Shown here piece by piece: positions 1 to 7,787 of a stretch of DNA of 9,119 bases; positions within the stretch are counted from its first letter, which is position 1, and every line of letters begins with the position of its first letter. Both the position numbers and the translations under genes were made by a program. The notes below the pieces were generated by a model. That model searched no databases. It worked only from the letters and a program-made list of their open reading frames with translations, and was not told where the DNA came from. This DNA is from an uncultured Lysobacter sp. (GTDB lineage: Bacteria; Pseudomonadota; Gammaproteobacteria; Xanthomonadales; Xanthomonadaceae): positions 1-9,119 of the forward strand of contig CALTXS010000024.1 in NCBI GenBank assembly GCA_943913335.1, in the 5' to 3' direction.

Positions 1-1
1 C

Positions 2-1558
2 GATGTCGGCTTTGGCAAGACCGAGGTTGCGGTGCGCGCTGCATTTGCCGCCGCTTCGGCGGGGCGCCAGGTCGCACTGCTGGTGCCGACAACGCTGCTG
101 GCCGAACAGCACTTTGAGAATCTGCAGGATCGCCTTGCCGACTGGCCGATCAAGGTCGAAGTCCTCTCCCGCTTCAAGTCTGCCAAGGAAACCAAAGAAG
201 CGCTGGCCCGCGTGGAAAACGGCAGCGTGGACATCATTGTCGGCACCCACAAACTGCTGTCGCCCGACGTGCGCTTCCGCAATCTGGGCCTGGTCATTGT
301 GGACGAGGAGCAACGCTTTGGTGTGCGCCAGAAAGAGGCATTGAAAGCCCTGCGCGCCAACGTGCATCTGCTGACGCTAACGGCCACGCCGATTCCGCGC
401 ACGCTCAACATGGCCATGGCCGGCTTGCGCGATCTGTCGATCATTGCGACGCCACCGGCCAATCGCATGGCCGTGCAGACCACCATCGCCCACTGGGATG
501 ATGAGTTACTGCGCGATGCCTTCGCGCGGGAACTGGCGCGCGGCGGTCAGGTGTATTTTCTGCACAACGATGTCGAGAGCATCGGTCGCATGCAGCGGCA
601 ATTGCAGGAACTGGTGCCCGAGGCACGTATCGGTGTGGCGCATGGCCAGATGCACGAGCGCGATCTCGAGCGGGTCATGGGTGACTTCCATCACCAGCGG
701 CACAACGTGTTGCTGGCCACCACCATTATCGAATCCGGCATTGATATTCCCAACGCCAATACCATCGTAATCAATCGCGCCGATCGGTTTGGGTTGGCGC
801 AGCTGCACCAGTTGCGCGGTCGGGTCGGTCGCTCGCATCATCGTGCGTTCGCCTATCTGCTGGTCCCGGAACAGCGTGCAATGACGGCCGATGCCCGCAA
901 ACGTCTGGATGCCATTGCCTCGATGGATGAACTGGGCGCCGGCTTTGCCCTCTCTACCCACGACCTGGAAATACGCGGTGCCGGTGAACTGCTCGGCGAG
1001 GATCAGTCGGGCCAGATGGCCGAAATCGGTTTCACGCTGTATACCGAGCTGCTGGAGCGTGCGGTGCAGTCGATTCGCAATGGCGAGCTGCCGGCCGACG
1101 ACGTGCTGACTTCACGCAGCACCGATGTGGAACTGCATTCACCGGCGCTGATTCCGGAAACGTATGTCGCCGACGTGCATACGCGTCTGATGCTGTACAA
1201 GCGCATCAGCTCCGCTCGCGATGACGAGCAACTGCGTGAACTGCAGATCGAAATGATTGATCGCTTCGGTTTGCTGCCCGACCCTGTGCGCACACTGTTT
1301 CACGCACACGCGCTGCGTCGTCTCGCCGAGCCCATGGGCATCCGCAAGATCGACTGGGGCCCGAACGGCGGCCGCATTGTGTTCAGCGACAAACCCAACA
1401 TTGACACCTTGTCGCTGATTCAATTAATGCAAAGCAAATCCGCGAATTTCCGGATGGAAGGATCCAACCAGCTTCGCATTACACTGGAAATCGAAGAGTT
1501 GCCGGCCCGCGTCGAATCCGCGACCGTGCTGTTGCAATCCCTGAGGGCTAAACCATGA
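2..1558 (+). CDS. mfd: Transcription-repair coupling factor Mfd, C-terminal part (5' truncated by window)
   Basis: Mfd is a cytoplasmic ATP-dependent DNA translocase. It pushes stalled RNA polymerase off DNA lesions and recruits UvrA for nucleotide excision repair. The frame is open from base 2, so the N-terminal UvrB-like and RNA polymerase-interaction domains lie outside the window. The visible 518 residues match the expected remainder of a protein of about 1150 residues. Counting from base 2, they begin inside Walker A (GFGKT, residues 3-7). They continue through the DEEQ Walker B box (101-104), TATPIPRTL motif III (127-135), ESGIDIP of the second RecA lobe (about 244-250) and QLRGRVGR motif VI (270-277). 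The TRG translocation region follows, then the C-terminal TRCF/D7 domain from about residue 375. All helicase motifs look intact. The stop codon TGA (1556-1558) overlaps the next start as ATGA. Confidence 0.97.
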   Translation, partial: DVGFGKTEVAVRAAFAAASAGRQVALLVPTTLLAEQHFENLQDRLADWPIKVEVLSRFKSAKETKEALARVENGSVDIIVGTHKLLSPDVRFRNLGLVIVDEEQRFGVRQKEALKALRANVHLLTLTATPIPRTLNMAMAGLRDLSIIATPPANRMAVQTTIAHWDDELLRDAFARELARGGQVYFLHNDVESIGRMQRQLQELVPEARIGVAHGQMHERDLERVMGDFHHQRHNVLLATTIIESGIDIPNANTIVINRADRFGLAQLHQLRGRVGRSHHRAFAYLLVPEQRAMTADARKRLDAIASMDELGAGFALSTHDLEIRGAGELLGEDQSGQMAEIGFTLYTELLERAVQSIRNGELPADDVLTSRSTDVELHSPALIPETYVADVHTRLMLYKRISSARDDEQLRELQIEMIDRFGLLPDPVRTLFHAHALRRLAEPMGIRKIDWGPNGGRIVFSDKPNIDTLSLIQLMQSKSANFRMEGSNQLRITLEIEELPARVESATVLLQSLRAKP

Positions 1559-1947
1559 TCTCCATCCGTACTGCTACCGCGACCGCCGTTATGGCTGTAT
1601 TGCTGTCGGCCTGCGCTACCGGCAATGCACCGGGCGTCCGCAAGGATCGCATCGTGACCCTGGGCAAGATGACCGTCCTGGGCTACACGCAGACTGCCGT
1701 GCTGCCCGACGGCTCACGCCTGACCTACATCAGCACGACCAACGATTCACGCTGCAAGCCCAAGGTCCAATGCGTGTGGGCCGGCAAGGCCGATGCCAAT
1801 TTCCGCTACGCACCGGTCAATGGTGCTGCGTATAACTTCAGCATGGAAATTCCGCGCGAGCTGCATCGCAAGGTCGGACGCTATGACATGGAACTGATTT
1901 CCATCGAGCCGTACGCGACACCACCGGCAGTGGTGATCTTCCGTTAA
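1555..1947 (+). CDS. Small predicted outer-membrane lipoprotein, function unknown
   Basis: This 130-residue protein has a lipoprotein signal peptide: a short basic N-terminus, a hydrophobic run to about residue 17, and the lipobox LSAC with Cys20 as the lipidated residue. Residue 21 is Ala, not Asp, so outer-membrane sorting is expected under the usual +2 rule. The mature part is a compact, probably beta-rich domain. It contains DSRC (64-67) followed by CVWAG (73-77), whose Cys67 and Cys73 could form a disulfide in the periplasm. It ends in a GRYDMELISIEPY-like strand (108-120). I recall the DSRC...CVWAG pattern from uncharacterised bacterial proteins, but I cannot assign a function. The start overlaps the mfd stop, and a GAGGG Shine-Dalgarno at 1543-1547 lies 7 bases upstream. 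It is probably co-transcribed with mfd, and a terminator follows directly. Confidence 0.85.
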   Translation: MISIRTATATAVMAVLLSACATGNAPGVRKDRIVTLGKMTVLGYTQTAVLPDGSRLTYISTTNDSRCKPKVQCVWAGKADANFRYAPVNGAAYNFSMEIPRELHRKVGRYDMELISIEPYATPPAVVIFR

Positions 1948-1949
1948 AT

Positions 1950-1980
1950 AAAATGGCCGGCATCATGCCGGCCATTTTTT
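1950..1980. terminator. Bidirectional rho-independent terminator between convergent genes
   Basis: A near-perfect hairpin is centred on base 1964. Bases 1950-1963 pair without mismatch with 1965-1978, including the GC-rich core ATGGCCGGCAT. Allowing a minimal loop still leaves at least 11 pairs. Read on the + strand it is followed by a T-tract (1975-1980); read on the - strand by TTTTATTT. It can therefore stop the mfd-lipoprotein transcript and the opposing rlmKL transcript. The last T of the tract is also a base of the rlmKL stop codon. Confidence 0.92.
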
Positions 1981-4133
1981 CAGTTGCGATGTGTCAGTCG
2001 CCAGCAGCGATGGATGCGGTGATTGCGCTCAAAGTCAGGATCCAGCGTCTCGGCCGTAATCTCTTCGCACTCGGCGAACAGGGCCACGGCTTCAGCATCG
2101 AGTTTGAAACGACGGAAATTGTTGGAGAACAGCAGCACCCCATCGCGACGCAGTCGGCGCATCGCCAGCTCGAGCAGCTCCACGTGACTGGTCTGGATGT
2201 CAAAGTCCCCTGCCCGTTTGGAGTTCGAGAACGTCGGCGGATCACAGAAGATCAGATCGTATTGCGACTTGTCCTCGGTTAGAAAACGCAGCGCATCGGC
2301 CTGGACCAGGCGATGTGCACGTCCGGTACAACCGTTGATGCGCAGATTGTCTGCCGCCCATTGCAGGTACGTGGCCGACAGATCAACCGAGGTCGTGCTG
2401 CGCGCACCACCGACGGCCGCCTGGACTGTCGCTGCACCCGTGTAGGCAAACAGGTTGAGCACGTCTTTGTCGTCGGCCGCACCGGCAATACCCGAACGGA
2501 CCGGGCGATGATCAAGGAAGAGACCCGTATCCAGGTAATCAAACAGATTGACGCGTAGCAGGACCGAGCCCTCGCGAACTTCAAGGAACTCACCACGCCG
2601 ATCCATCACGCCGTACTTGCTGCCGCCCTTGCCGCGCGAACGGGTCTTGACGGAGACGCGATCGCGACTCACCTCAAACACCTCGCGCACGGCCGACAGC
2701 AGGTCGCGCAAGCGCTGCTTCTGCACCGGCTCGGGAATTGTGGCCGGCGCCGCGTATTCCTGCACGTGCAGCCACAGTGAGCCGTCGTCGGCTTGCGTAT
2801 AGACATCGACGGCGGCGGCGTATTCCGGCAGATCGGCATCGTAGATGCGATAGCAGGTGACGCCGCTACGTGCCAACCAGGACTTGAGCTTGCGACGGTT
2901 CTTGCGCAGACGGTTAGCCACCATTTGCGCTGACTCGTTCAGCGCCGCCGGAGCCTCAGTTTCACGCGCCGTCATCGGACGCAGATCGCGAACCACGATC
3001 AGGCTCGCCTCAATCGCGCCGTTAAAGAGCTGATAGACCTTATTGGCACGCAGGCCGGTCGCCTTGCCTAACTCCTCGCTGCCGCACAGGATGGCCGCGG
3101 TCCAGCCGGTCACCCGCTCCTGCAGTGCCGTACCGAGCGCCCGATACAGTGCCGGATCGGCTTGCAGTCGCGCATCGTAGGGAGGATTGCAAACCACGAC
3201 GCCTTGCGCGGGAACCGGCGCATTGGCGGTGTCATCGTCAATCGCGCGTTGCCGCCATTCGATGACGCCATCCAGTTCCGCCAGCTCGGCATTGCGACGC
3301 GCATTGGTTAGCGCACGGGAATCCATGTCCTCGCCAATGAATTGAAGGCTCGGCAAGCGCTGCAGTCCGACCTGGCGGCGTTGCTCCGCATCGGCGACCA
3401 CGGTCTTCCAATGTTTGCTGTCAAACTGCAGCCAACGGCTCGGTCCGACACCAAACGGATAGCGGCTCAGACCGGGCGCACTGTCAGCAGCCATGAGCGC
3501 GCCTTCGATCAGTATGGTTCCTGAGCCGCACATCGGATCCAGCAGACCGCTGCCTTCCTGCAATGCCATCTGCGGCCAGCCGGCACGCATCAGCATGGCC
3601 GCGGCTAAGGTTTCCTTTAACGGGGCCTCGCCCTGGTGCTGGCGCCAACCGCGACGGTGTAAGGGGCCGCCACCCATATCCACGGAAATGATGGCCACGC
3701 CTTTACGGATGACCAGATGCAGACGCACATCGGGTTCTTTCAGATCGACCGACGGTCGCTGATCGAACTCACGACGAATTGTGTCGACCACCGCGTCTTT
3801 GACGCGTTGTGCCGCGAACTGACTGTGCGTGATGCCGCTATCGGAGACGTGGGCATCGACTGCGATGCTGGCCGTGGGCGCCACATGCATCGGCCAGTCA
3901 ATCGCGCTGGCACCTTCATACAAGGCCTTTTCATCGCGACAGGGAAAACTGTGCAGCGGCCACAACACGCGCGACGCAAGTCGCGAGTGCATGACGATCC
4001 GTTGCGCCTCGGCCTGAGTGCCCTCGACGGCGACACCGGCCATGGCGGCCTTCGCACCTTGGGCCCCGAGCGCGACACACTCATCGACCAGCAGGTATTC
4101 GAGCCCCTTGCCGCAGCTGACAAAAAAACTCAT
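1980..4133 (-). CDS. rlmL: Bifunctional 23S rRNA methyltransferase RlmKL (G2069 N7 / G2445 N2)
   Basis: RlmKL (also rlmKL) methylates two guanines of 23S rRNA during large-subunit assembly in the cytoplasm: G2445 at N2 and G2069 at N7 in E. coli numbering. At 717 residues it is close to the 702 of the E. coli fusion. An N-terminal THUMP-type RNA-binding region spans roughly residues 45-155. The RlmL methyltransferase domain has its SAM-binding motif DPMCGSGT at 199-206 and catalytic NPPY at 316-319. The C-terminal RlmK half carries the LDHRPVR segment (540-546), the SAM-binding motif LNLFAYTGA (559-567) and DPPTF (631-635). Both active sites look intact. No purine-rich ribosome binding site precedes the ATG. 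The start overlaps the stop of the upstream hydrolase gene as ATGA, so translation is probably coupled. Confidence 0.97.
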   Translation of the reverse strand: MSFFVSCGKGLEYLLVDECVALGAQGAKAAMAGVAVEGTQAEAQRIVMHSRLASRVLWPLHSFPCRDEKALYEGASAIDWPMHVAPTASIAVDAHVSDSGITHSQFAAQRVKDAVVDTIRREFDQRPSVDLKEPDVRLHLVIRKGVAIISVDMGGGPLHRRGWRQHQGEAPLKETLAAAMLMRAGWPQMALQEGSGLLDPMCGSGTILIEGALMAADSAPGLSRYPFGVGPSRWLQFDSKHWKTVVADAEQRRQVGLQRLPSLQFIGEDMDSRALTNARRNAELAELDGVIEWRQRAIDDDTANAPVPAQGVVVCNPPYDARLQADPALYRALGTALQERVTGWTAAILCGSEELGKATGLRANKVYQLFNGAIEASLIVVRDLRPMTARETEAPAALNESAQMVANRLRKNRRKLKSWLARSGVTCYRIYDADLPEYAAAVDVYTQADDGSLWLHVQEYAAPATIPEPVQKQRLRDLLSAVREVFEVSRDRVSVKTRSRGKGGSKYGVMDRRGEFLEVREGSVLLRVNLFDYLDTGLFLDHRPVRSGIAGAADDKDVLNLFAYTGAATVQAAVGGARSTTSVDLSATYLQWAADNLRINGCTGRAHRLVQADALRFLTEDKSQYDLIFCDPPTFSNSKRAGDFDIQTSHVELLELAMRRLRRDGVLLFSNNFRRFKLDAEAVALFAECEEITAETLDPDFERNHRIHRCWRLTHRN

Positions 4134-4666
4134 CGCAGCGACTGCAGAAATTGCCCGAAGGCTTGTGCCGAGGCCTGGACGTGGTCCGTCAGGCGATGCG
4201 TATCATTTACCAGTAGCAGACGTGCACGGCGCGGCGCGGCCCAGTCGATCACGTGTTGCACCGGAATCAGCTCGTCGCGCCACGGATGGACAATGGAGAT
4301 GGGTACTGCGGCCGCATCCAGATGCAGCGAGGCATCCTGCAATTCGCGAAAGATCGGCGGAGCCATCAGGAACAGACCCGCCACGGGTGCCAGCAGGCTC
4401 TCCTGCGCGGAAATATAGGAGCCCAAGCTGGAACCCGCCAATACGACCGGACCATTCGGCAAGGCCGCGGCAATGCGCGCACGCAAATGTTCTCGGCGCG
4501 CCACGACGTTGCCCAGTGCGCTGACCTCGGACTGCGCATCATAGCCAGTGTAGTCCGGCCGCTCGTGCGTCCATCCTAAGGATTCGGCGACTTCGGCCAG
4601 GGCGGTGACTTTGGTGGCATCGGGTCCGCTTTCAAATCCGTGCGAGAGAATGCAATGGCCTTTCAT
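4130..4666 (-). CDS. Small alpha/beta-fold hydrolase
   Basis: This is a 178-residue single-domain serine hydrolase without a signal peptide, so probably cytoplasmic. The oxyanion-hole HG lies at residues 9-10 in SHGFESGP. The nucleophile elbow GSSLG (78-82) places the catalytic serine at 80. Asp131 (in HPWRDELIP) and His157 (in NDTHRL) complete a convincing triad. Size and layout resemble small YqiA/YcfP-like esterases, but no lid domain or substrate signature is visible, so the substrate is unknown. It is the first gene of a minus-strand pair with rlmKL, overlapping it by 4 bases. The ATG at 4666 has no obvious Shine-Dalgarno. A 10-codon open frame (4695-4663) ends in its start codon and might deliver ribosomes to it. 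Confidence 0.88.
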   Translation of the reverse strand: MKGHCILSHGFESGPDATKVTALAEVAESLGWTHERPDYTGYDAQSEVSALGNVVARREHLRARIAAALPNGPVVLAGSSLGSYISAQESLLAPVAGLFLMAPPIFRELQDASLHLDAAAVPISIVHPWRDELIPVQHVIDWAAPRRARLLLVNDTHRLTDHVQASAQAFGQFLQSLR

Positions 4667-4692
4667 GCGGCGCAGTTCGGTGTCTTCATGGC

Positions 4693-4712
4693 CATAATGC
4701 TAGCATTTGCCC
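4693..4712 (+). promoter_or_regulatory. Candidate promoter -10 and palindrome upstream of the amidase gene
   Basis: The 46-base gap between the divergent hydrolase and amidase genes holds CATAAT at 4693-4698, a 5-of-6 match to the sigma-70 -10 hexamer. It overlaps the perfect 12-bp palindrome AATGCTAGCATT (4696-4707). A clear TTGACA-like -35 is not seen at normal spacing. If CATAAT is used, transcription would begin only about 8 bases before the amidase ATG at 4713. The reverse complement offers a weaker CATTAT for the minus-strand operon. Confidence 0.35.
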
Positions 4713-5294
4713 ATGCCCGCTGATCTGCCGCCACTGAACCTTCTTCCCGATCCGCTGCCCTACGAATCGCGTCTGGAGTCGCGTGCGCCCGAGCAAGTGG
4801 ATCTGGTTGTGATCCACTGCACCGAATTGCCGGATCTGAAAACAGCGCGGGAGTTCGGTGAGTCCGTGCTGTATCAGGAATCGGGCACAGGCAATAGCGG
4901 GCACTTCTATGTTGACCGGGACGGCAGCGTGCACCAGTACATCCAACCCCGGTACGTCGCCCATCACACCCGCGGCTATAACCCGCGCTCGATCGGCATT
5001 GAACTGGTCAATACCGGTCGCTATCCGAATTGGCTGGATTCACGCCATCAGGCCATGGACGAACCCTATACTGCGCTGCAGATCACGGCGCTGATCCGAT
5101 TGCTGCAGGAACTGAGTGCGCAATATCCGCGCCTGCAGTTCATTGCCGGCCACGAGGATCTGGACACCACGCGCGTTCCGGCCAGCGACGATCCGAGTCT
5201 CGAGGTCGCCCGCAAGCGCGATCCGGGTCCGCAATTCCCGTGGGGCGATGTATTGGCGGCCATTCGACTGGTCCGGCTGCAGGCGGCTCCATAA
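4713..5294 (+). CDS. ampD: AmpD-type N-acetylmuramoyl-L-alanine amidase (Amidase_2 family)
   Basis: The product is a zinc amidase that removes the peptide from (anhydro)muropeptides. The usual cytoplasmic AmpD role is peptidoglycan recycling, which also affects AmpR-type beta-lactamase control. It has 193 residues and no signal peptide. The zinc ligands can be placed by the AmpD pattern: His35 in VIHCTE, His147 in AGHEDLDTTR and Asp170 in KRDPGPQFPW, with Lys168 two residues before the Asp as in AmpD. GHFYVDRDG (63-71) and IGIELVN (94-100) are typical Amidase_2 core strands. The insertion between His147 and Asp170 is longer than in E. coli AmpD. I chose the ATG at 4713; an in-frame TTG at 4707 would add two residues. 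No Shine-Dalgarno is visible, which fits a very short leader. It heads the five-gene + strand run. Confidence 0.88.
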   Translation: MPADLPPLNLLPDPLPYESRLESRAPEQVDLVVIHCTELPDLKTAREFGESVLYQESGTGNSGHFYVDRDGSVHQYIQPRYVAHHTRGYNPRSIGIELVNTGRYPNWLDSRHQAMDEPYTALQITALIRLLQELSAQYPRLQFIAGHEDLDTTRVPASDDPSLEVARKRDPGPQFPWGDVLAAIRLVRLQAAP

Positions 5295-5300
5295 CCCGCA

Positions 5301-5315
5301 TGCGATAATGGAGGG
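5301..5315 (+). promoter_or_regulatory. Extended -10-like element overlapping the tesB Shine-Dalgarno
   Basis: TGCGATAAT (5301-5309) matches an extended -10 box: TG, one base, then GATAAT. It runs straight into GGAGGG (5310-5315), the best Shine-Dalgarno in the window, which sits 12 bases before the tesB ATG. Both cannot serve the same transcript fully, because a start near 5316 would exclude the Shine-Dalgarno. The ribosome-binding role for readthrough from ampD is the safer reading. Confidence 0.35.
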
Positions 5316-5327
5316 CTGTTTTTCTGT

Positions 5328-6218
5328 ATGTCCGCGATGACCTCGACTGTCCCTGAATTACTCGATCTGCTGCAGCTGGAACGGCTGGAACAGAATCTCT
5401 TCCGCGGCCAAAGCCGTGATATCGGCACCAAATTCGTATTTGGTGGCCAAGTGCTGGGGCAATCACTGAGTGCTGCGCAGGCCACGATCGAAGAAGATCG
5501 CATCGCCAATTCGACCCACGCCTATTTCCTGCGTGCCGGCGATATTGAACATCCGATCGTGTATCAGGTCGATCGCACCCGTGACGGCGGCAGTTTCAGC
5601 GTGCGCCGCGTGACCGCCATCCAGCATGGCCAGCCGATCTTTTTTATGGCCTGCTCGTTCCAGACGCCCGAAGACGGCGCCGAGCACCAACTCTCCATGC
5701 CCGAGGTCCCCAAGCCCGACGATCTCCCCGCGCCGATCCCGGTGCCGGCTGAAACAGCGGCCACCTTGCCGGCCATGGTACAGCGATGGTTGTCGCGCCA
5801 GGGGCCTTTTGAGTTCCGCCACATCTATCCGCGCGACGAACTCAATCCGACCAAGCGCCCGCCGTTCCAGCAAGTCTGGTTCCGTCTGAGCGAACGCGTT
5901 GGCGATGAACCCTCGTTGCATCGCTCCTTACTGGCTTACGCGTCGGACTTCCATCTGTTGGGCACGGCCACCTTCCCGCACGGCGTCAGCTATTACCAGC
6001 CTAATGTGGTCATGGCTTCGCTCGATCACGCTCTGTACTTTCACCGACCGTTTCGCGCGGACGAATGGCTGCTTTACTCCATGGACAGCCCCACAGCGCA
6101 GGGTGCACGCGGATTGGCCCGCGGCATGGTTTACGATCTGCAAGGCCGTCTGGTGGCCAGTTCCATTCAGGAAGGCCTGATCCGTGTAATGGATCCGGCG
6201 CAACAGGCCGGCAGTTAA
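5328..6218 (+). CDS. tesB: Acyl-CoA thioesterase II (TesB)
   Basis: TesB hydrolyses medium- and long-chain acyl-CoA to free fatty acid and CoA in the cytoplasm. At 296 residues it is close to the family length of about 286, with two tandem hot-dog folds. The first carries FGGQVLGQSLSAA (38-50) and HAYFLRAGD (64-72). The second carries the active site: Asp207 in ASDFHLLG, Ser231 in ASLDHALYFHR and Gln281 in SSIQEGLIR. These correspond to E. coli Asp204, Thr228 and Gln278; the Thr-to-Ser change keeps the hydroxyl. The ATG at 5328 follows GGAGGG (5310-5315) by 12 bases, which is long. An in-frame ATG at 5337 also exists but is still farther from it. The gene lies 33 bases after ampD and 3 bases before the next start. 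Confidence 0.95.
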   Translation: MSAMTSTVPELLDLLQLERLEQNLFRGQSRDIGTKFVFGGQVLGQSLSAAQATIEEDRIANSTHAYFLRAGDIEHPIVYQVDRTRDGGSFSVRRVTAIQHGQPIFFMACSFQTPEDGAEHQLSMPEVPKPDDLPAPIPVPAETAATLPAMVQRWLSRQGPFEFRHIYPRDELNPTKRPPFQQVWFRLSERVGDEPSLHRSLLAYASDFHLLGTATFPHGVSYYQPNVVMASLDHALYFHRPFRADEWLLYSMDSPTAQGARGLARGMVYDLQGRLVASSIQEGLIRVMDPAQQAGS

Positions 6219-6221
6219 ATC

Positions 6222-7040
6222 ATGCGCCAGGTCTTTGTCAGCGATCGTCTGGAAACTGTCGAAGGCGTGGTCCGCCTTCTGAACGACAACGGCATCGAAG
6301 CGATTGTCCGCAACGGACGCGGTTACCGCGGCAACCGACGCCAGGACTTCAGCTTCCGGCAATCGGCACCTAACCTGCCCGAAGCCTGGGTCCTCAACAA
6401 CGATGACAAGACCCGCGCCCGCCAGCTGCTGTTCGACGCCAAGTTGATAGACTCCACGCGCGACCGCGACAGTTATCTGGCCGGCACGCAACGCCGCGAC
6501 GACGCGCTCCAGCGCAAAGGCAGTCGCGCCATGACCTTGCGCTTGGTCGCACTGGCCGTACTGACCATTGGCGCCGGCATCTTTTTTATGACGCGCACTC
6601 ACTCGCCGCTCGATCGTGCGGATACAGCGCTGCAGGGCCCGATCGATTCGACCAGGAGCCGACCGCTGCCACTAAGTCTGCAGATCAGCGCTTTGCAGCA
6701 TGGCATTGATCTGGGTGCCATGCAGGCGCTATGCCTCAGCGTGGATGGCCAACGTCCCGTCAATGATCTGATGGTGCGCTTGCAGGGCAACGGCAAACGC
6801 ATCGTGCCGTTCAATCACTGCCAACGGCAATCCGACCCGCTGACGGGATCGCATCTTACCGACGGCACGCCGGCGGAGTTCATTGAGATCGGCAATTTCC
6901 GTGCGCGTTCCGCTACCGAAGGCATCATAGATATCAATACCTTTCACCATCAGCAGTGGGCACACTACCGTACGTACCGTGTCGAACTGATCAACGGCCG
7001 ATGGGTTGTCCGTCAGCTGACTCGTCACGTCGCGGCGTAA
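6222..7040 (+). CDS. DUF2007-like single-pass membrane protein ('pathogenicity-like protein')
   Basis: This 272-residue protein has three parts. The N-terminal 75 or so residues (MRQVFVSDRLETVEGVVRLL...) resemble the small DUF2007/putative signal-transducing fold. That fold typically follows an 'ID of neighbour residues within a hypervariable loop' pattern and ends in an AWVLNNDD strand. A very basic linker (residues 77-107) follows, then one transmembrane segment at about 107-123. The positive-inside rule puts the first domain in the cytoplasm. The C-terminal region of about 145 residues would be periplasmic, with Cys171 and Cys200 as possible disulfide partners. Xanthomonad homologues are annotated 'pathogenicity-like protein'; I know of no demonstrated mechanism. 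The start lies 3 bases after the tesB stop without a visible Shine-Dalgarno, suggesting coupling to tesB translation. Confidence 0.8.
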   Translation: MRQVFVSDRLETVEGVVRLLNDNGIEAIVRNGRGYRGNRRQDFSFRQSAPNLPEAWVLNNDDKTRARQLLFDAKLIDSTRDRDSYLAGTQRRDDALQRKGSRAMTLRLVALAVLTIGAGIFFMTRTHSPLDRADTALQGPIDSTRSRPLPLSLQISALQHGIDLGAMQALCLSVDGQRPVNDLMVRLQGNGKRIVPFNHCQRQSDPLTGSHLTDGTPAEFIEIGNFRARSATEGIIDINTFHHQQWAHYRTYRVELINGRWVVRQLTRHVAA

Positions 7041-7052
7041 CGGCTACCCGCC

Positions 7053-7787
7053 ATGGGCACCGAACGCGACACTGACATCCGCCTGTTCCGAACTGCAGAA
7101 CACGAATGCGGTTATTACGATGACCGAATGGCACGCGATCTGGTCATTGACCCGCAGGATCCGCGCCTGCCGCTGATCTACAACCAGGCCCTGGCCAATG
7201 GCTTTCGTCGTTCGGGTAGCATCGTCTATCGGCCGGACTGCCTGGAATGTCAGGCCTGCACTGCACTACGCCTGCCGATTGCATCGTTTCAACTCTCGCG
7301 AAGCCAACGTCGCTGCCTGCAGCGCAATGAGACTGTTTCCGCACAATGGGCGCCACCAACTCGCACGCCGGAACAGTTCGATCTGTACCGTCGATACCTG
7401 CAGTCACGCCATCGCGATGGCGGCATGGACGCTCATGAGGAACCGGATTTTGATGAGTTCCTCACCGGCACGTGGATGGATACGCGCTTTCTGGAAATGC
7501 GTGAGGACGACAAACTCATCGGCGTCGCCGTTACCGATGTCGTGGACGACGGTCTGTCGGCCGTATACACATTCTTTGAACCTGAGATGGCGGCCCGCAG
7601 TCTGGGTACGTTCGCCATCCTGCGCCAGATCGAATGGGCGCGCGAGTGGAGCCTTCCTTATCTCTATCTGGGATACTGGATCCATGACCACCCCAAGATG
7701 GATTACAAGCGGCGTTACGCGGGTGCCCAAGTGCTGGTCGGCTCTCAGTGGCTGCCCATTTCCATGCTCAATTCGGAGTCGAGATGA
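7053..7787 (+). CDS. bpt: Aspartate/glutamate leucyltransferase (bacterial arginyltransferase homologue)
   Basis: Bpt transfers leucine from leucyl-tRNA to proteins with N-terminal Asp or Glu, making substrates for ClpS-ClpAP in the bacterial N-degron pathway. It acts in the cytoplasm. At 244 residues it has the usual length. The N-terminal ATE domain shows HECGYYDDR (17-25), with Cys19, and the cysteine cluster CLECQAC (Cys63, Cys66, Cys69) before TALRLP. This agrees with the redox/metal-binding cysteines of the ATE family. GGMDAHEEPDFDEFL (123-137) is the expected central motif. The C-terminal acetyltransferase-like fold ends with LYLGYWI (204-210) and KMDYKRRY (215-222). It begins 12 bases after the preceding gene with no clear Shine-Dalgarno. 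It ends in an ATGA overlap with the next gene. Confidence 0.95.
   Translation: MGTERDTDIRLFRTAEHECGYYDDRMARDLVIDPQDPRLPLIYNQALANGFRRSGSIVYRPDCLECQACTALRLPIASFQLSRSQRRCLQRNETVSAQWAPPTRTPEQFDLYRRYLQSRHRDGGMDAHEEPDFDEFLTGTWMDTRFLEMREDDKLIGVAVTDVVDDGLSAVYTFFEPEMAARSLGTFAILRQIEWAREWSLPYLYLGYWIHDHPKMDYKRRYAGAQVLVGSQWLPISMLNSESR

Noticed and set aside
506..961. A 151-codon minus-strand open frame inside mfd
   Set aside because: It lies wholly within the conserved helicase lobe of mfd and reads as a mirror of that coding sequence.
3717..4418. A 233-codon + strand open frame antisense to rlmKL and the hydrolase gene
   Set aside because: It crosses two well-supported minus-strand genes and their overlap. 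Its composition is that expected of an antisense frame in GC-rich DNA, and it shows no recognisable domain or ribosome binding site.
5928..6602. A 224-codon minus-strand open frame opposite tesB and the membrane protein gene
   Set aside because: It spans the junction of two real coupled genes on the other strand and has no domain signature. Long antisense frames are common at this base composition.
7748..7783. In-frame GTG start that would add 12 residues to the EEP lipoprotein
   Set aside because: It would bury the signal peptide behind extra residues and has no ribosome binding site, whereas the ATG at 7784 follows GGAG and starts the signal peptide correctly.
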